NCBI GenBank assembly: GCA_023395695.1
Contig: JAEWYJ010000037.1
Coordinates: 1-7,490 of the forward strand
DNA from: Bacillota bacterium
GTDB taxonomy: Bacteria; Bacillota; Clostridia; Oscillospirales; Ruminococcaceae
Direction of reading: 5' to 3'
DNA: 7,490 nucleotides
A program made the position numbers and the translations under genes. The notes beneath the pieces were generated by a model. The model was not told the origin of the DNA, ran no database searches, and was given only the letters and a program-made list of their open reading frames with translations. How positions within the stretch are numbered: the first letter of the stretch is position 1; every line of letters begins with the position of its first letter. Shown here piece by piece: positions 1 through 6,337 of the stretch.

Positions 1-2518
1 ATTGCCCGAACATGCCGGGTACCGCTGCCGTATGGGCCGGGTCGGTGTAAACGCCCAGCTGAATGGCGGCGGCGGCGTCGGTAAACTTTGCAGGCTCAAG
101 GTATATTCTGCCCTGCATGGCGTTACCCAGTAGTGTGTCGGCATGCAGAACTACCGACTTGCCGGAGCCCTGTGCGGCTGCCGCCAGCGCGTTAAGCGTT
201 GCAGGGGCGATGCGCTGTGCGTTCTGGGTGCGGACTATGGCGCTGCCGCCTGCCGCCGTACCCTGCAATGCGGACTTGGCCTCAGCGGTGATTTTGTCGG
301 CCGTTACCGCGCCGCTGGTATCCACATTCGCGCTGACCGGCCCCAAAGAAGCTGCACTGCCGGTTGCTGCGGCATTGCCTGAAGCGGACGAGCCACCCGA
401 GCTCCCGCCGGAACCGGAGCCGCCCGAGCCGCCGCCGTCGCCGCCGTCATCATCGCCGCCGTCATCATCGCCATTATCATCATCGCCGCCGGTGGTTGCC
501 GGGGCAATTTTGACGTATTTGCTGGCGGTAAAGGTTGCGTTGGTCGGGTTGGTGATGCGCTGCGCTGTGGCCACGCTGTTGCCGGCATAGACATCGTGCC
601 GGTAGCTGGTGCCGAATGCTGGCGCATTGTTAAAGGCGTAATAACCTTCGTTCCTCGCGTTTTTGGCCAGAGCGGTAATCGTGCCGCCGTTGATGCGAAT
701 GCTGTCACCGTACAGCGCATTGGAAACTTGCGAACTGAGTACCAGCGTGCCACTGTTAATCGTTAGCGTGCCGCCATCTGCCTTTAAGCAGCAGGCCATG
801 CCGGTGCCATATTCGCTAATTGTGAGGCGGCCGGTGGTGTTTACGGTAATATTTTTTGCCACAATGCCGGCGTACCTGTCGTAAATGGTCAGGTTGCCGC
901 CGCCGGTCAGCGTCACGCTGCTGTCGGGGGCAAAAATACCATTTGCGACCGCATAGTTGTGGCCTGTCGCCGGGGCCACGCCCAAAACATTGTTGCCCAC
1001 CAGCCGGACGGTCAAATCCTGTTGCGCATAGATCGCCTCTTCATTGGCGCCGCTGCCGACAGGGATGGAAGCGTTATCCAGCGTCAGGGTTTTGCTGACG
1101 GGGTCGTAGCTGACGCTGCCTGAAATGCCGTCGCCGGTGATCGCGTCCTTATTGGCGTTTGTTACCGCCACACCGCCGACCGTGACGCCCAGCGACGGCA
1201 TCGGCAGCGACGTATTAACCAATATAATGCCGTTGCCAAAGCTGCTTAACGCAGGGGTGGCCTTATAGGCATCAACACTACCCGCCGGCACATAGATGGC
1301 CGACAGATTAAGCAGCGAACCTTCTCCCCGCCAGAAGGCAATGGATGACATTGCGGGGGGCTGTTCGCTCTCAAAGGTGATGCTTTCCATAGCGTTACAA
1401 TTCCAGAATACGTAGTCGTCGATTGTAGTAACGGAGGCAGGGAATGTGATGGAAGTCAGACTGCTGCAATTCTCAAAAGCAGAGCCGTTAATATACGTGA
1501 TTGAATTCCCCATGGTGACGCCGGTCAGGCCGGTGCAGTCTTTAAACGCACCGCCGGAGAGTGCAGTCACCGAAAATACGTCGCCATCGTAGACGACGCT
1601 ATCCGGTATTGTCAATACGCCGGTTGGGGTGTCGGTCGCTCCGGTTACCGAGACGGTTCTGCTGTCTGCGTCGTCGGTCAGCACACAGTAGGCCAACCCG
1701 CCCGTATTAAAGCTGTCGTATTTCCGGGAGCCTGCAACACGAACCAGACCAATATAGTCCGTACCAGCTAAAGCAGCGTAATAGGCGTCAACGTGCCCTG
1801 ACGGCACATTGATCGTGGCAAATGGTGTGCGGTTAAAGGCATTGCTGCCCATATCAGGCGGGGTGGCGCCTTTAAAGGTCATCCTTAAAAGATTAACACA
1901 ACCCTCAAAAGCGCGCGCGCCGATTGTTGTGAGCGAAGCGGGCAGCGTAATCTCCTCCAGCGCCCCGCAAAAGGAAAAGGCTTCATCGCCAATTTCCTCC
2001 ACCGAATTGGGCAGCGTAACCGTTGCCAGATTATTGCAGCGGGCAAAAGCGGAAGGCCCAATATGCGTGATCGAGCTACCGAAGCTTGGACTGGTGAGCG
2101 CGGTGCACTGGTAAAAAGCGGATGCGCCAATGTCGGTCACGCCTTCGCCGATAATGATGCTTTCAAGACTCATGCACGAGGAAAATGCCTCGTCGCCAAT
2201 AACTGTCACCGTGTCGGGAATGGTGACGCGTGTAATCTCCGAGTAGGCATCAAATGCCTGTGCGCCAATTTCGGTCACCTCATAGACGGTGCCATTATAG
2301 GTAACGGTTTCCGGTATGTTGAATTCGGTCATAGTCCAATGAATTATTCCGGATACGGCTACCGTCCCTACACCGCTGTCCTCGGTCAATACCTGATAGA
2401 CCAGCCCGCTGTCATCAAAGACGTCGTTCACGTCGGCCAACGCGCTTGTAGGCAGTACGGTCATCACCATGGCAACCGCCAGTGCAAAGGCCCATGCCTT
2501 TATACCTGCTTTTCTCAT
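1..2518 (-). CDS. Secreted BspA-like leucine-rich-repeat surface protein, C-terminus beyond the window
   Basis: The frame is open from the ATG at 2518 to the left edge, giving 839 codons with no stop. Residues 1-28 form a signal peptide: basic start MRKAGIK, hydrophobic core, then a TSALA cleavage site before DVN. Two similar modules follow. Each has a beta-rich lead (about residues 36-83 and 268-319) and then 23-residue LRR_5/BspA repeats with an IGxxAFxxCxxLxxVTIPxSVTx pattern: six copies from residue 84 and three from 320. Each block closes with a VPxGxVDAYxA-type tail. Residues 443-672 are beta-helix-like and resemble the carbohydrate-binding region of Clostridial surface proteins (Cthe_2159-like; from memory, unverified). 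An Asp/Gly then Gly/Ser linker (about 676-718) leads into an Ala-rich region I do not recognise. BspA-like repeats are known in adhesins. I infer an exported or cell-wall-associated binding protein; the anchor, if any, lies off the edge. It follows a DUF2442-like gene by 3 bases. Confidence 0.9.
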   Translation of the reverse strand, partial: MRKAGIKAWAFALAVAMVMTVLPTSALADVNDVFDDSGLVYQVLTEDSGVGTVAVSGIIHWTMTEFNIPETVTYNGTVYEVTEIGAQAFDAYSEITRVTIPDTVTVIGDEAFSSCMSLESIIIGEGVTDIGASAFYQCTALTSPSFGSSITHIGPSAFARCNNLATVTLPNSVEEIGDEAFSFCGALEEITLPASLTTIGARAFEGCVNLLRMTFKGATPPDMGSNAFNRTPFATINVPSGHVDAYYAALAGTDYIGLVRVAGSRKYDSFNTGGLAYCVLTDDADSRTVSVTGATDTPTGVLTIPDSVVYDGDVFSVTALSGGAFKDCTGLTGVTMGNSITYINGSAFENCSSLTSITFPASVTTIDDYVFWNCNAMESITFESEQPPAMSSIAFWRGEGSLLNLSAIYVPAGSVDAYKATPALSSFGNGIILVNTSLPMPSLGVTVGGVAVTNANKDAITGDGISGSVSYDPVSKTLTLDNASIPVGSGANEEAIYAQQDLTVRLVGNNVLGVAPATGHNYAVANGIFAPDSSVTLTGGGNLTIYDRYAGIVAKNITVNTTGRLTISEYGTGMACCLKADGGTLTINSGTLVLSSQVSNALYGDSIRINGGTITALAKNARNEGYYAFNNAPAFGTSYRHDVYAGNSVATAQRITNPTNATFTASKYVKIAPATTGGDDDNGDDDGGDDDGGDGGGSGGSGSGGSSGGSSASGNAAATGSAASLGPVSANVDTSGAVTADKITAEAKSALQGTAAGGSAIVRTQNAQRIAPATLNALAAAAQGSGKSVVLHADTLLGNAMQGRIYLEPAKFTDAAAAIQLGVYTDPAHTAAVPGMFGQ
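440..484 (-). repeat. 15-bp in-frame tandem repeat encoding the Asp/Gly linker
   Basis: Three consecutive 15-bp units lie at 440-454, 455-469 and 470-484. The first two are identical (gccgccgtcatcatc on the plus strand) and the third differs at three bases. On the coding strand each unit encodes an acidic Asp-Asp-Asp/Asn-Gly-(Gly) block in the flexible linker of the surface protein. Because the unit is a multiple of three, copy-number change would alter linker length without breaking the frame. Confidence 0.8.
1355..1561 (-). repeat. Second leucine-rich repeat block, three 69-bp units
   Basis: Three successive 23-residue units (residues 320-388 of the surface protein) share an AF/VF pair at positions 5-6, Cys at position 9 and a TxxTF/M beta strand. 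The units begin LSGGAF, INGSAF and IDDYVF. They are diverged at the DNA level, so they are ancient protein repeats rather than recent duplications. Confidence 0.8.
1856..2269 (-). repeat. First leucine-rich repeat block, six 69-bp units
   Basis: Six 23-residue units (residues 84-221) begin IGAQAF, IGDEAF, IGASAF, IGPSAF, IGDEAF and IGARAF. Most have Cys at position 9 and end in a SVTxIG-type turn. This is the classic BspA/LRR_5 pattern. The last unit runs into a TPPDMGSNAF cap and a VPSGHVDAYYAA tail, as seen at block ends in this family. Confidence 0.85.
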
Positions 2519-2521
2519 TGT

Positions 2522-2794
2522 TTAATCAGCCTCCTTTTTGTTTTTGGGTTCTTCGGGTTCCTGCATCGACAGACGCTGCATAATTTCCGCCAGAGGAAGC
2601 CGGGGGCCGCCCGGCCAGAAAACGTTTTGACCGTCGGTCATGGGCCGCGGCAGCGTTTCCATATCCCGCAGGCCGTCGTAGCTGTGGTCTGTTTGCGGCA
2701 GGCGCTGGGTGTCAAATAAAATAAGATGGCCGTTGCTCAGTTCAATATCCAGCGTCTGGCCGTCTACAATGTCCACCCGGACAATTTTAAGCAT
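2522..2794 (-). CDS. DUF2442-like small protein
   Basis: This 90-residue protein starts at ATG 2794 behind a good Shine-Dalgarno (GGGAGG, 9 nt upstream). The N-terminal half alternates short beta strands (VRVDIVDGQTLDIEL, then NGHLILFDTQRL). The C-terminal half carries YDGLRDMETL and VFWPGGPRLPLAEI, which match the LRD and WxxG-x-L pattern of the DUF2442 family. The usual length for that family is about 80-100 residues. The last 15 residues are a charged tail (EPEEPKNKKEAD). DUF2442 proteins are often seen beside small DUF4160 partners in toxin-antitoxin-like pairs; no such partner is here. Instead the gene sits directly upstream of the large surface protein, and its final codons contain that gene's ribosome binding site, so the two are probably translationally coupled. 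Function unknown. Confidence 0.72.
   Translation of the reverse strand: MLKIVRVDIVDGQTLDIELSNGHLILFDTQRLPQTDHSYDGLRDMETLPRPMTDGQNVFWPGGPRLPLAEIMQRLSMQEPEEPKNKKEAD
2530..2535 (-). promoter_or_regulatory. Ribosome binding site of the surface-protein gene, inside the DUF2442-like gene
   Basis: AGGAGG on the minus strand lies 11 nt before the ATG at 2518 and within the last codons (Lys-Glu-Ala-Asp) of the upstream gene. The stop of that gene and the ATG are 3 nt apart. This arrangement fixes the start and suggests coupled translation. Confidence 0.75.
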
Positions 2795-2846
2795 CCTTTA
2801 TCGCCTCCCTTCCGCCGGGTCCGCCGTTTGTGTCCGGCACGGTTTC

Positions 2847-2855
2847 AGCATAGCA
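2847..2855 (-). promoter_or_regulatory. Possible extended -10 promoter for the DUF2442/surface-protein operon
   Basis: On the minus strand the sequence reads TGC-TATGCT, an extended -10 (TGn) followed by a 4/6 match to TATAAT, about 50 nt upstream of the DUF2442-like start. No convincing -35 box lies 17 bp upstream, so this is a weak call. Confidence 0.3.
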
Positions 2856-2913
2856 GAAAAATGCACTTTCTATGTAGAAGGTTAAGAAATCTTATCCGGT
2901 TTTTGGAAAAATC

Positions 2914-2941
2914 TTTGCAGCGTTCCAATCGCTCTTAAAAT
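2914..2941 (+). promoter_or_regulatory. Possible promoter of the response regulator gene
   Basis: TTTGCA (2914-2919) and TAAAAT (2936-2941) are 16 bp apart. They match the sigma-A -35 and -10 consensus at 4/6 and 5/6. The spacing to the ATG at 2975 leaves a short leader with a GGAGG site at 2963-2967. The -10 overlaps one copy of a direct repeat, TTAAAATG (2935-2942 and 2956-2963, 21 bp apart), a possible regulator site. Confidence 0.35.
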
Positions 2942-2974
2942 GTGATAAGATGAATTTAAAATGGAGGTGCCGGG

Positions 2975-3661
2975 ATGAAGAAAGCCAAGCTGCTGCTGAT
3001 TGAGGATGAAGCCGATGTTCTGGAGATTAATCGGGAATATTTTCAGGGTAAGGGCTATGAGACTATCTGCGCCCCCACCCTTGCCAAGGCGCGCTTTTTG
3101 CTGGAGGAGCACGCCCCCGACCTGATTATGCTGGATGTGATGCTGCCCGACGGCTCCGGCTTTGACTTTTGCGCCGAGCTGCGGCAAAAAACAAACGCCC
3201 CCATCGTCTTTCTGACCTGCAGAGACGAAAATGAGAGCGTGGTAAAAGGGTTGCTTAAAGGCGGGGACGATTATGTCACCAAGCCCTACGACCTGAATGT
3301 GCTCAGTGCGCGGGTTGCGGCACAGCTGCGCCGCAACGGTATTTTATCCGCCGGAATTATTGAGCTGCCGCCCTTAACCGTGGATTTTTTGGCGGGGGAG
3401 GCGGTGCTTGACGGCGTGCGCATTGCGCTGACGCTTAAAGAGCTGCAGCTTTTAGGCTGCTTTGCTCTGTTTGCCGGGCAGCGTTTGAGCTTTACGGACA
3501 TTTACCGCCGTGCGTGGGGAGAGCTTTCTCCCAGCGCGGCCGGAACGGTTAAAACCCACGTGGCAAACCTGCGCAAAAAACTCCGGCTGGATGAAGGCGG
3601 TTGGTTTGAGCTGACCAGCACGGGCAAAAGCGAATACATATTCAGCAAGGTGCGTTATTAA
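2975..3661 (+). CDS. OmpR/PhoB-family response regulator, orphan
   Basis: This 228-residue protein, full length for the family, starts at ATG 2975, about 7 nt after GGAGG. The receiver domain spans about residues 3-120: acidic pair E10/D11, phosphoacceptor D54 in MLDVMLPDGSGF, T81 in FLTCRDE, and K103 in VTKPYD. A winged-helix DNA-binding domain follows (about 129-228), with LTLKELQLL and the recognition helix TVKTHVANLRKKL (191-203). All residues needed for phosphorelay are present. The wing is unusual: the common RGxGY turn is replaced by LTSTGKSEYIF. No sensor kinase gene adjoins it; the 700 bp downstream carry no clear gene. It is divergent from the DUF2442/surface-protein pair over 180 bp, so regulating that pair is a natural hypothesis, but there is no direct evidence. 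Confidence 0.92.
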   Translation: MKKAKLLLIEDEADVLEINREYFQGKGYETICAPTLAKARFLLEEHAPDLIMLDVMLPDGSGFDFCAELRQKTNAPIVFLTCRDENESVVKGLLKGGDDYVTKPYDLNVLSARVAAQLRRNGILSAGIIELPPLTVDFLAGEAVLDGVRIALTLKELQLLGCFALFAGQRLSFTDIYRRAWGELSPSAAGTVKTHVANLRKKLRLDEGGWFELTSTGKSEYIFSKVRY

Positions 3662-3670
3662 CGCCAATTA

Positions 3671-3850
3671 ACCGGCGACGTAAAATTTTGGCGGCAGAAT
3701 AGGCTTTGAGATCGAGCGAGAGGGCATGCGCCTGTGCATGCCCTCTCGCTCGTAAGTGCAAACCGTTATGAAAACATATGGGTGTCGCCTGAACCCGAAT
3801 TAAAGGTGTCGTCATAGCTGTAAAGCATGCAAAGACACCATTCTTTGTAG
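3671..3850. repeat. Candidate dispersed intergenic element with central palindrome
   Basis: This non-coding stretch begins just after the response regulator stop and holds the perfect hairpin at 3713-3752. It also carries GGTGTC at 3781-3786 and 3805-3810 and the inverse GACACC at 3834-3839. Read on the minus strand it gives protein-like strings in two frames: SYDDTFNSGSGDTHMF, then, one frame over, FITVCTYEREGM. I associate such strings, from memory and unverified, with small hypothetical proteins annotated repeatedly in gut Clostridia. That would fit a repeated intergenic element rather than a gene. Only one copy is in this window and the boundaries are approximate. Confidence 0.35.
3713..3752. 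terminator. Perfect 17-bp-stem hairpin, possible terminator without a T-tract
   Basis: The arms 3713-3729 and 3736-3752 are exact reverse complements (17 bp, GC-rich) around a 6-nt loop (gcctgt). It lies 51 bp after the response regulator stop, a usual terminator position. Neither strand has a run of T after the stem (TAAGTGC on plus, ATCTCAAAG on minus), so it is not a canonical intrinsic terminator. It may be a transcript-stabilising hairpin or part of a palindromic intergenic element. Confidence 0.5.
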
Positions 3851-4029
3851 CAGCAAAACTATTTAATGGAAATTTATTATAATATAATTATACATATAAT
3901 TTTCTAAAAATAAATAGAAAAATGCATTATGTTGACTAAACTTGTCTTATTATCGATGCTGCACCTGCCAGAAAGGCTTTGTAAGCTGTTTTAATTCAAT
4001 ATCTGTATGACACAACCGGCTTTTATGTT
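3851..4029. other. Intergenic, AT-rich stretch
   Basis: No gene is visible here. Positions 3861-3930 are nearly pure A/T and contain several TATAAT-like hexamers on both strands (for example 3878-3883, 3883-3888 and 3895-3900) without matching -35 boxes. TTGACT at 3932-3937 resembles a -35, but the best hexamer 17 bp on, GATGCT, is a poor -10. The composition differs sharply from the GC-richer genes on either side. Confidence 0.5.
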
Positions 4030-4167
4030 ATGAAATCCACAGCTAAAAAGGCGGTGGACATTTGTGCTTCTCACAAGGAATTATCCGCGTTCCTGCCTGC
4101 GACCTTCGCTGTATCTGCGCCCTTTGGGCATAACAAAAGCGCGCCCAATAAATTGGAACGCGCTTGA
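4030..4167 (+). CDS. Doubtful small open frame, 45 residues
   Basis: ATG 4030 to TGA 4167 gives a 45-residue peptide starting MKSTAKKAVDICASHKEL and ending NKLERA. The frame is open upstream back to a TAA at 3982. There is no Shine-Dalgarno before the ATG and I recognise no domain. The first 18 residues look helical and amphipathic, vaguely like the opening of a helix-turn-helix protein, but that is not enough to name it. The 3' end coincides with a hairpin (4137-4165). It may be a gene remnant, part of a repeated intergenic element, or chance. Confidence 0.18.
   Translation: MKSTAKKAVDICASHKELSAFLPATFAVSAPFGHNKSAPNKLERA
4137..4165 (-). terminator. Imperfect hairpin, possible secondary terminator
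   Basis: AAGCGCG (4137-4143) pairs with CGCGCTT (4159-4165). Inside it CCAAT (4145-4149) can pair with ATTGG (4152-4156). Read on the minus strand the stem is followed by TTGTTATG, a short T-rich tail. It lies about 210 bp downstream of the dehydrogenase operon, behind a better terminator at 4351-4371, so it could be a backup. On the plus strand the tail (GAGGTTATTTT) is weaker. Confidence 0.35.
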
Positions 4168-4350
4168 GGTTATTTTGCAAATACACAACGGTACAAATGT
4201 CATGCGGCTTAACAGAGCCAGTTTGAGTTTTTCTTGTGATAAGATGTATAGTTTCCTATCATTTTGGGGCCAGATTATCTTATCTGCAACAAGTTTTCGT
4301 CAGTTATTGTCACAGTGCTTGGCCGCTGCCGGCCAGCCGACATTCTAAGC

Positions 4351-4371
4351 AAAAAACCACACAAAGGCGTG
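4351..4371 (-). terminator. Intrinsic terminator of the dehydrogenase operon
   Basis: On the minus strand, starting 2 nt after the TAA of the DUF1932-type gene, CACGC pairs with GTGTG (one G-U pair) around a CTTT loop. A single G and six consecutive T (4356-4351) follow. The stem is short, but the position right after the stop and the uninterrupted T-tract fit a Rho-independent terminator closing this operon. Confidence 0.62.
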
Positions 4372-4373
4372 AG

Positions 4374-5264
4374 TTAAACTTTTTCAGCCGGTCGCACCAT
4401 GTCGCCCACAATTTCTCGCCAGTCAGCGGGCTTTTTAACCTGATACCGGGCGCTCAAATCATATTCAGCCGTCCGGTTATGCCACAGAATAGCGGCGTCG
4501 CTCATCCAGCAAGGAATATTAGCCTCCCGACACATTTGAACAGAGCCGCCCAACTCCGCTGCGCGGCGGTGGGCATGGATGGCGGTGCCAAGCATAATTC
4601 GGGTAAGATGCTGTTCAAAAGGAATATTATCCAGCGACTTACCAATGGATGTAACGACCGGTTCAAGCACGCCAAACCTTTGGGCGGCGGTGGACATCTC
4701 CAGCATCAGCGCGGCGGTACCCTTCATGTAGACGCTTCGTATCAGCTTGATGGCGGAGGCGTCCCCCGCCCGGTCGCCGGCCACGGCGACCTTCATCCCC
4801 AGTGGGGTAACCGTTTCCTTAAAGCGCTGGGCTCCGTTTCCGCTGGCGGTGATGGGAACCTTGTGGCGGCTCTGGGGCAAAGAGCCCAGCATGGCCGCGT
4901 CCACAAAAAGAATTCCGACAGGCTCAAGCAGCGCCCACTCTTTCTTTTTGGTGTCCGGCGTTGAGGCGCTGACGTCGGCATAAAGCTGCCCCGGACGTAA
5001 AAAAGGCAGTACGCTTTGGCACAATGCCAGCGTATAACTGGAGGGGACGGCTGCAATAATTAACTCTGCGCCCAGAATCGCCTGTTCCGGTGAAGCCACC
5101 AGCACAACATCCGCCTGTTTGGCGCGCTCAACCAAAAGCGCGCTTTTATCCGGATTTTGGAGCAGAGCATCATAGGCGGAGACCTGGACGGGATATCCTT
5201 CATCCCTCCAGCCGGAGGCTATGCAAAAAGCTGCCTCTCCGAAGCCGAGAAAACTGATTTTCAT
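4374..5264 (-). CDS. NAD(P)-dependent 6-phosphogluconate-dehydrogenase-like enzyme with DUF1932-type C-terminus
   Basis: This 296-residue protein starts at ATG 5264, chosen because GAGGA lies 8 nt upstream and the product then opens with the Rossmann motif (MKISFLGFGEAAF). An in-frame ATG 54 bp further upstream would lie inside the preceding gene. Residues 1-160 form the NAD(P)-binding domain typical of beta-hydroxyacid dehydrogenases, with a VDAAMLGS substrate loop (121-128). The helix GDASAIKLIRSVYMKG carries the likely catalytic Lys173 in the GxxxxxK position. The usual Asn four residues later is Ser177, as I recall for the DUF1932 group. Residues 175-285 match that helical C-terminus. It should reduce or oxidise a beta-hydroxyacid, but I know no firm substrate for this subgroup. 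It is the last gene of the operon, 19 nt after the 2-hydroxyacid dehydrogenase. Confidence 0.85.
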   Translation of the reverse strand: MKISFLGFGEAAFCIASGWRDEGYPVQVSAYDALLQNPDKSALLVERAKQADVVLVASPEQAILGAELIIAAVPSSYTLALCQSVLPFLRPGQLYADVSASTPDTKKKEWALLEPVGILFVDAAMLGSLPQSRHKVPITASGNGAQRFKETVTPLGMKVAVAGDRAGDASAIKLIRSVYMKGTAALMLEMSTAAQRFGVLEPVVTSIGKSLDNIPFEQHLTRIMLGTAIHAHRRAAELGGSVQMCREANIPCWMSDAAILWHNRTAEYDLSARYQVKKPADWREIVGDMVRPAEKV

Positions 5265-5283
5265 TGATACATTCCTCGCGATT

Positions 5284-6273
5284 CTAAAATTTATCCTGTT
5301 CGGGCTGCGTGGTCGCAAAATCTGGTTGGTTCACCATATAGCGCAGCGTGCTTCCTGCCTTTAGTGCCAAAAGATTCTCCACCAGCATAGGCAAAATAAA
5401 TGTGCCCAAATCTGCGGTTCCCCCGGCGATATGGGGGGTAATAATGATTCGGGGGTCGTGCAGCAGGGGATGTTCGGCGGGCAGCGGCTCCTCTTCCACG
5501 CAGTCCAGCCCGGCGCCGCCTAAATGCCCTGTTTGTATTGCGCGCAGCAAGGCCCGGTCATCCACCAGCCCGCCGCGGGCGGCGTTGATTAGAATGGCGC
5601 CGCTCTTCATCATCGCCAGCCGCTCTGCGTTAATCAGGTGCCGCGATTGTTCGGTCAGCGGCAGATGAAGCGTAATTAAATCCGATTCCGCCAGAAGCAT
5701 ATCCATGGGGGTATAGCGCATGGCACGTTTTGCCTCTTCCTGCGCAGACATACGAAAGGGGTCATAATAAAGTGTGCGCGCGCCCAACATTTGTACATAT
5801 TCCGCCACGACGCGGCCAATATGGCCGCCGCCTAATATACCCACGGTTTTTTGGTTGAGTGTAAAGGATGTTTCGCCAAAGGTTGTCTTGCTCCAGTTCC
5901 CGGAAAGGAGCGCTTCGCGGTGACAAAACAGCTTGCGCTCCACAGCCAGTATCAGCAGCAGCGTCATTTCTGCCACCGCTTTGGCGTTTGCCCCCGGGGT
6001 ATTGCATACGGCAATTCCCCGCCGGCCCGCCGCGCGGATATCCACAGAGTCATAGCCTGAGCCCCAACGTAAAATCAAGCGCAGCCCCCGCATCTGAGAG
6101 ATGGTTCGCTCCGGCATTTTTAAAATGCGAAGAATTACGGCATCCGCCCGGCCCAGCGCGTCAAGCTCTTGCTGGCTTTTGACTTCCACCCATTCAAATT
6201 CGTCTTTTGGAAGCGCCCGTTTAAGGGCTTCCAATGTGCCTTGGGGATAGATTCCCGCAAGCGCAATTTTCAT
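5284..6273 (-). CDS. D-isomer-specific 2-hydroxyacid dehydrogenase (SerA/GhrB/SlcC superfamily)
   Basis: This 329-residue protein is the normal length for the family without a C-terminal ACT domain. I chose ATG 6273 because the product then begins with the usual first strand (MKIALAGIYP). The ribosome binding site is weak (GGGATGTGAT). The NAD-binding motif GGGHIGR lies at 148-154, with Asp171 (YYDPF) at the end of strand 2 favouring NAD over NADP. Catalytic residues are Arg233 (AARGG), Glu262 (VEEEPLP) and His281 (ITPHIAGG), with the same R-E spacing (29) as E. coli SerA. It interconverts a 2-hydroxyacid, usually the D form, and its 2-oxoacid in the cytosol. Phosphoglycerate, glyoxylate/hydroxypyruvate or (S)-sulfolactate are possible substrates by family. 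Serine synthesis is less likely because the neighbours are other hydroxyacid dehydrogenases. Confidence 0.9.
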   Translation of the reverse strand: MKIALAGIYPQGTLEALKRALPKDEFEWVEVKSQQELDALGRADAVILRILKMPERTISQMRGLRLILRWGSGYDSVDIRAAGRRGIAVCNTPGANAKAVAEMTLLLILAVERKLFCHREALLSGNWSKTTFGETSFTLNQKTVGILGGGHIGRVVAEYVQMLGARTLYYDPFRMSAQEEAKRAMRYTPMDMLLAESDLITLHLPLTEQSRHLINAERLAMMKSGAILINAARGGLVDDRALLRAIQTGHLGGAGLDCVEEEPLPAEHPLLHDPRIIITPHIAGGTADLGTFILPMLVENLLALKAGSTLRYMVNQPDFATTQPEQDKF

Positions 6274-6337
6274 AATATCACATCCCGATTGCCAATTAAT
6301 AATAGTCGAGGCCTTGCCGCAGCAATTTTGCCGATGC

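Noticed and set aside
440..484. Short tandem repeats considered as a CRISPR-like array
   Set aside because: The units are 15 bp with no spacers and lie in frame inside a coding region.
63..590. Plus-strand open frame with a Pro/Ser-rich stretch (PPEPEPPEPPPSPP)
   Set aside because: It is the antisense of the Gly/Asp/Ser linker of the surface protein; the low-complexity repeats create it. It has no ribosome binding site and no domain.
2063..2719. Plus-strand open frame of 218 codons
   Set aside because: It lies antisense to the start of the surface protein and most of the DUF2442-like gene, both of which have strong protein-level evidence. Its own product has no recognisable motif.
2941..4246. 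Exact 12-mer TGTGATAAGATG at 2941-2952 and 4235-4246, considered as a shared regulator site
   Set aside because: One to two exact 12-mer matches are expected by chance in a window of this size, and the second copy does not precede a plus-strand gene.
4223..4252. TTGAGT-18 bp-TATAGT promoter-like pair on the plus strand
   Set aside because: No credible plus-strand gene follows; downstream is the convergent dehydrogenase operon. Antisense transcription is possible but unsupported.
4318..4336. TGGCCG/CGGCCA palindrome with a 4-nt loop downstream of the operon
   Set aside because: There is no T-tract on either strand and a better terminator lies at 4351-4371, so I see no role for it.
4236..4964. 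Plus-strand open frame of 242 codons
   Set aside because: Most of it is antisense to the DUF1932-type dehydrogenase and its composition (many His, Gly, Arg) is that of a shadow frame.
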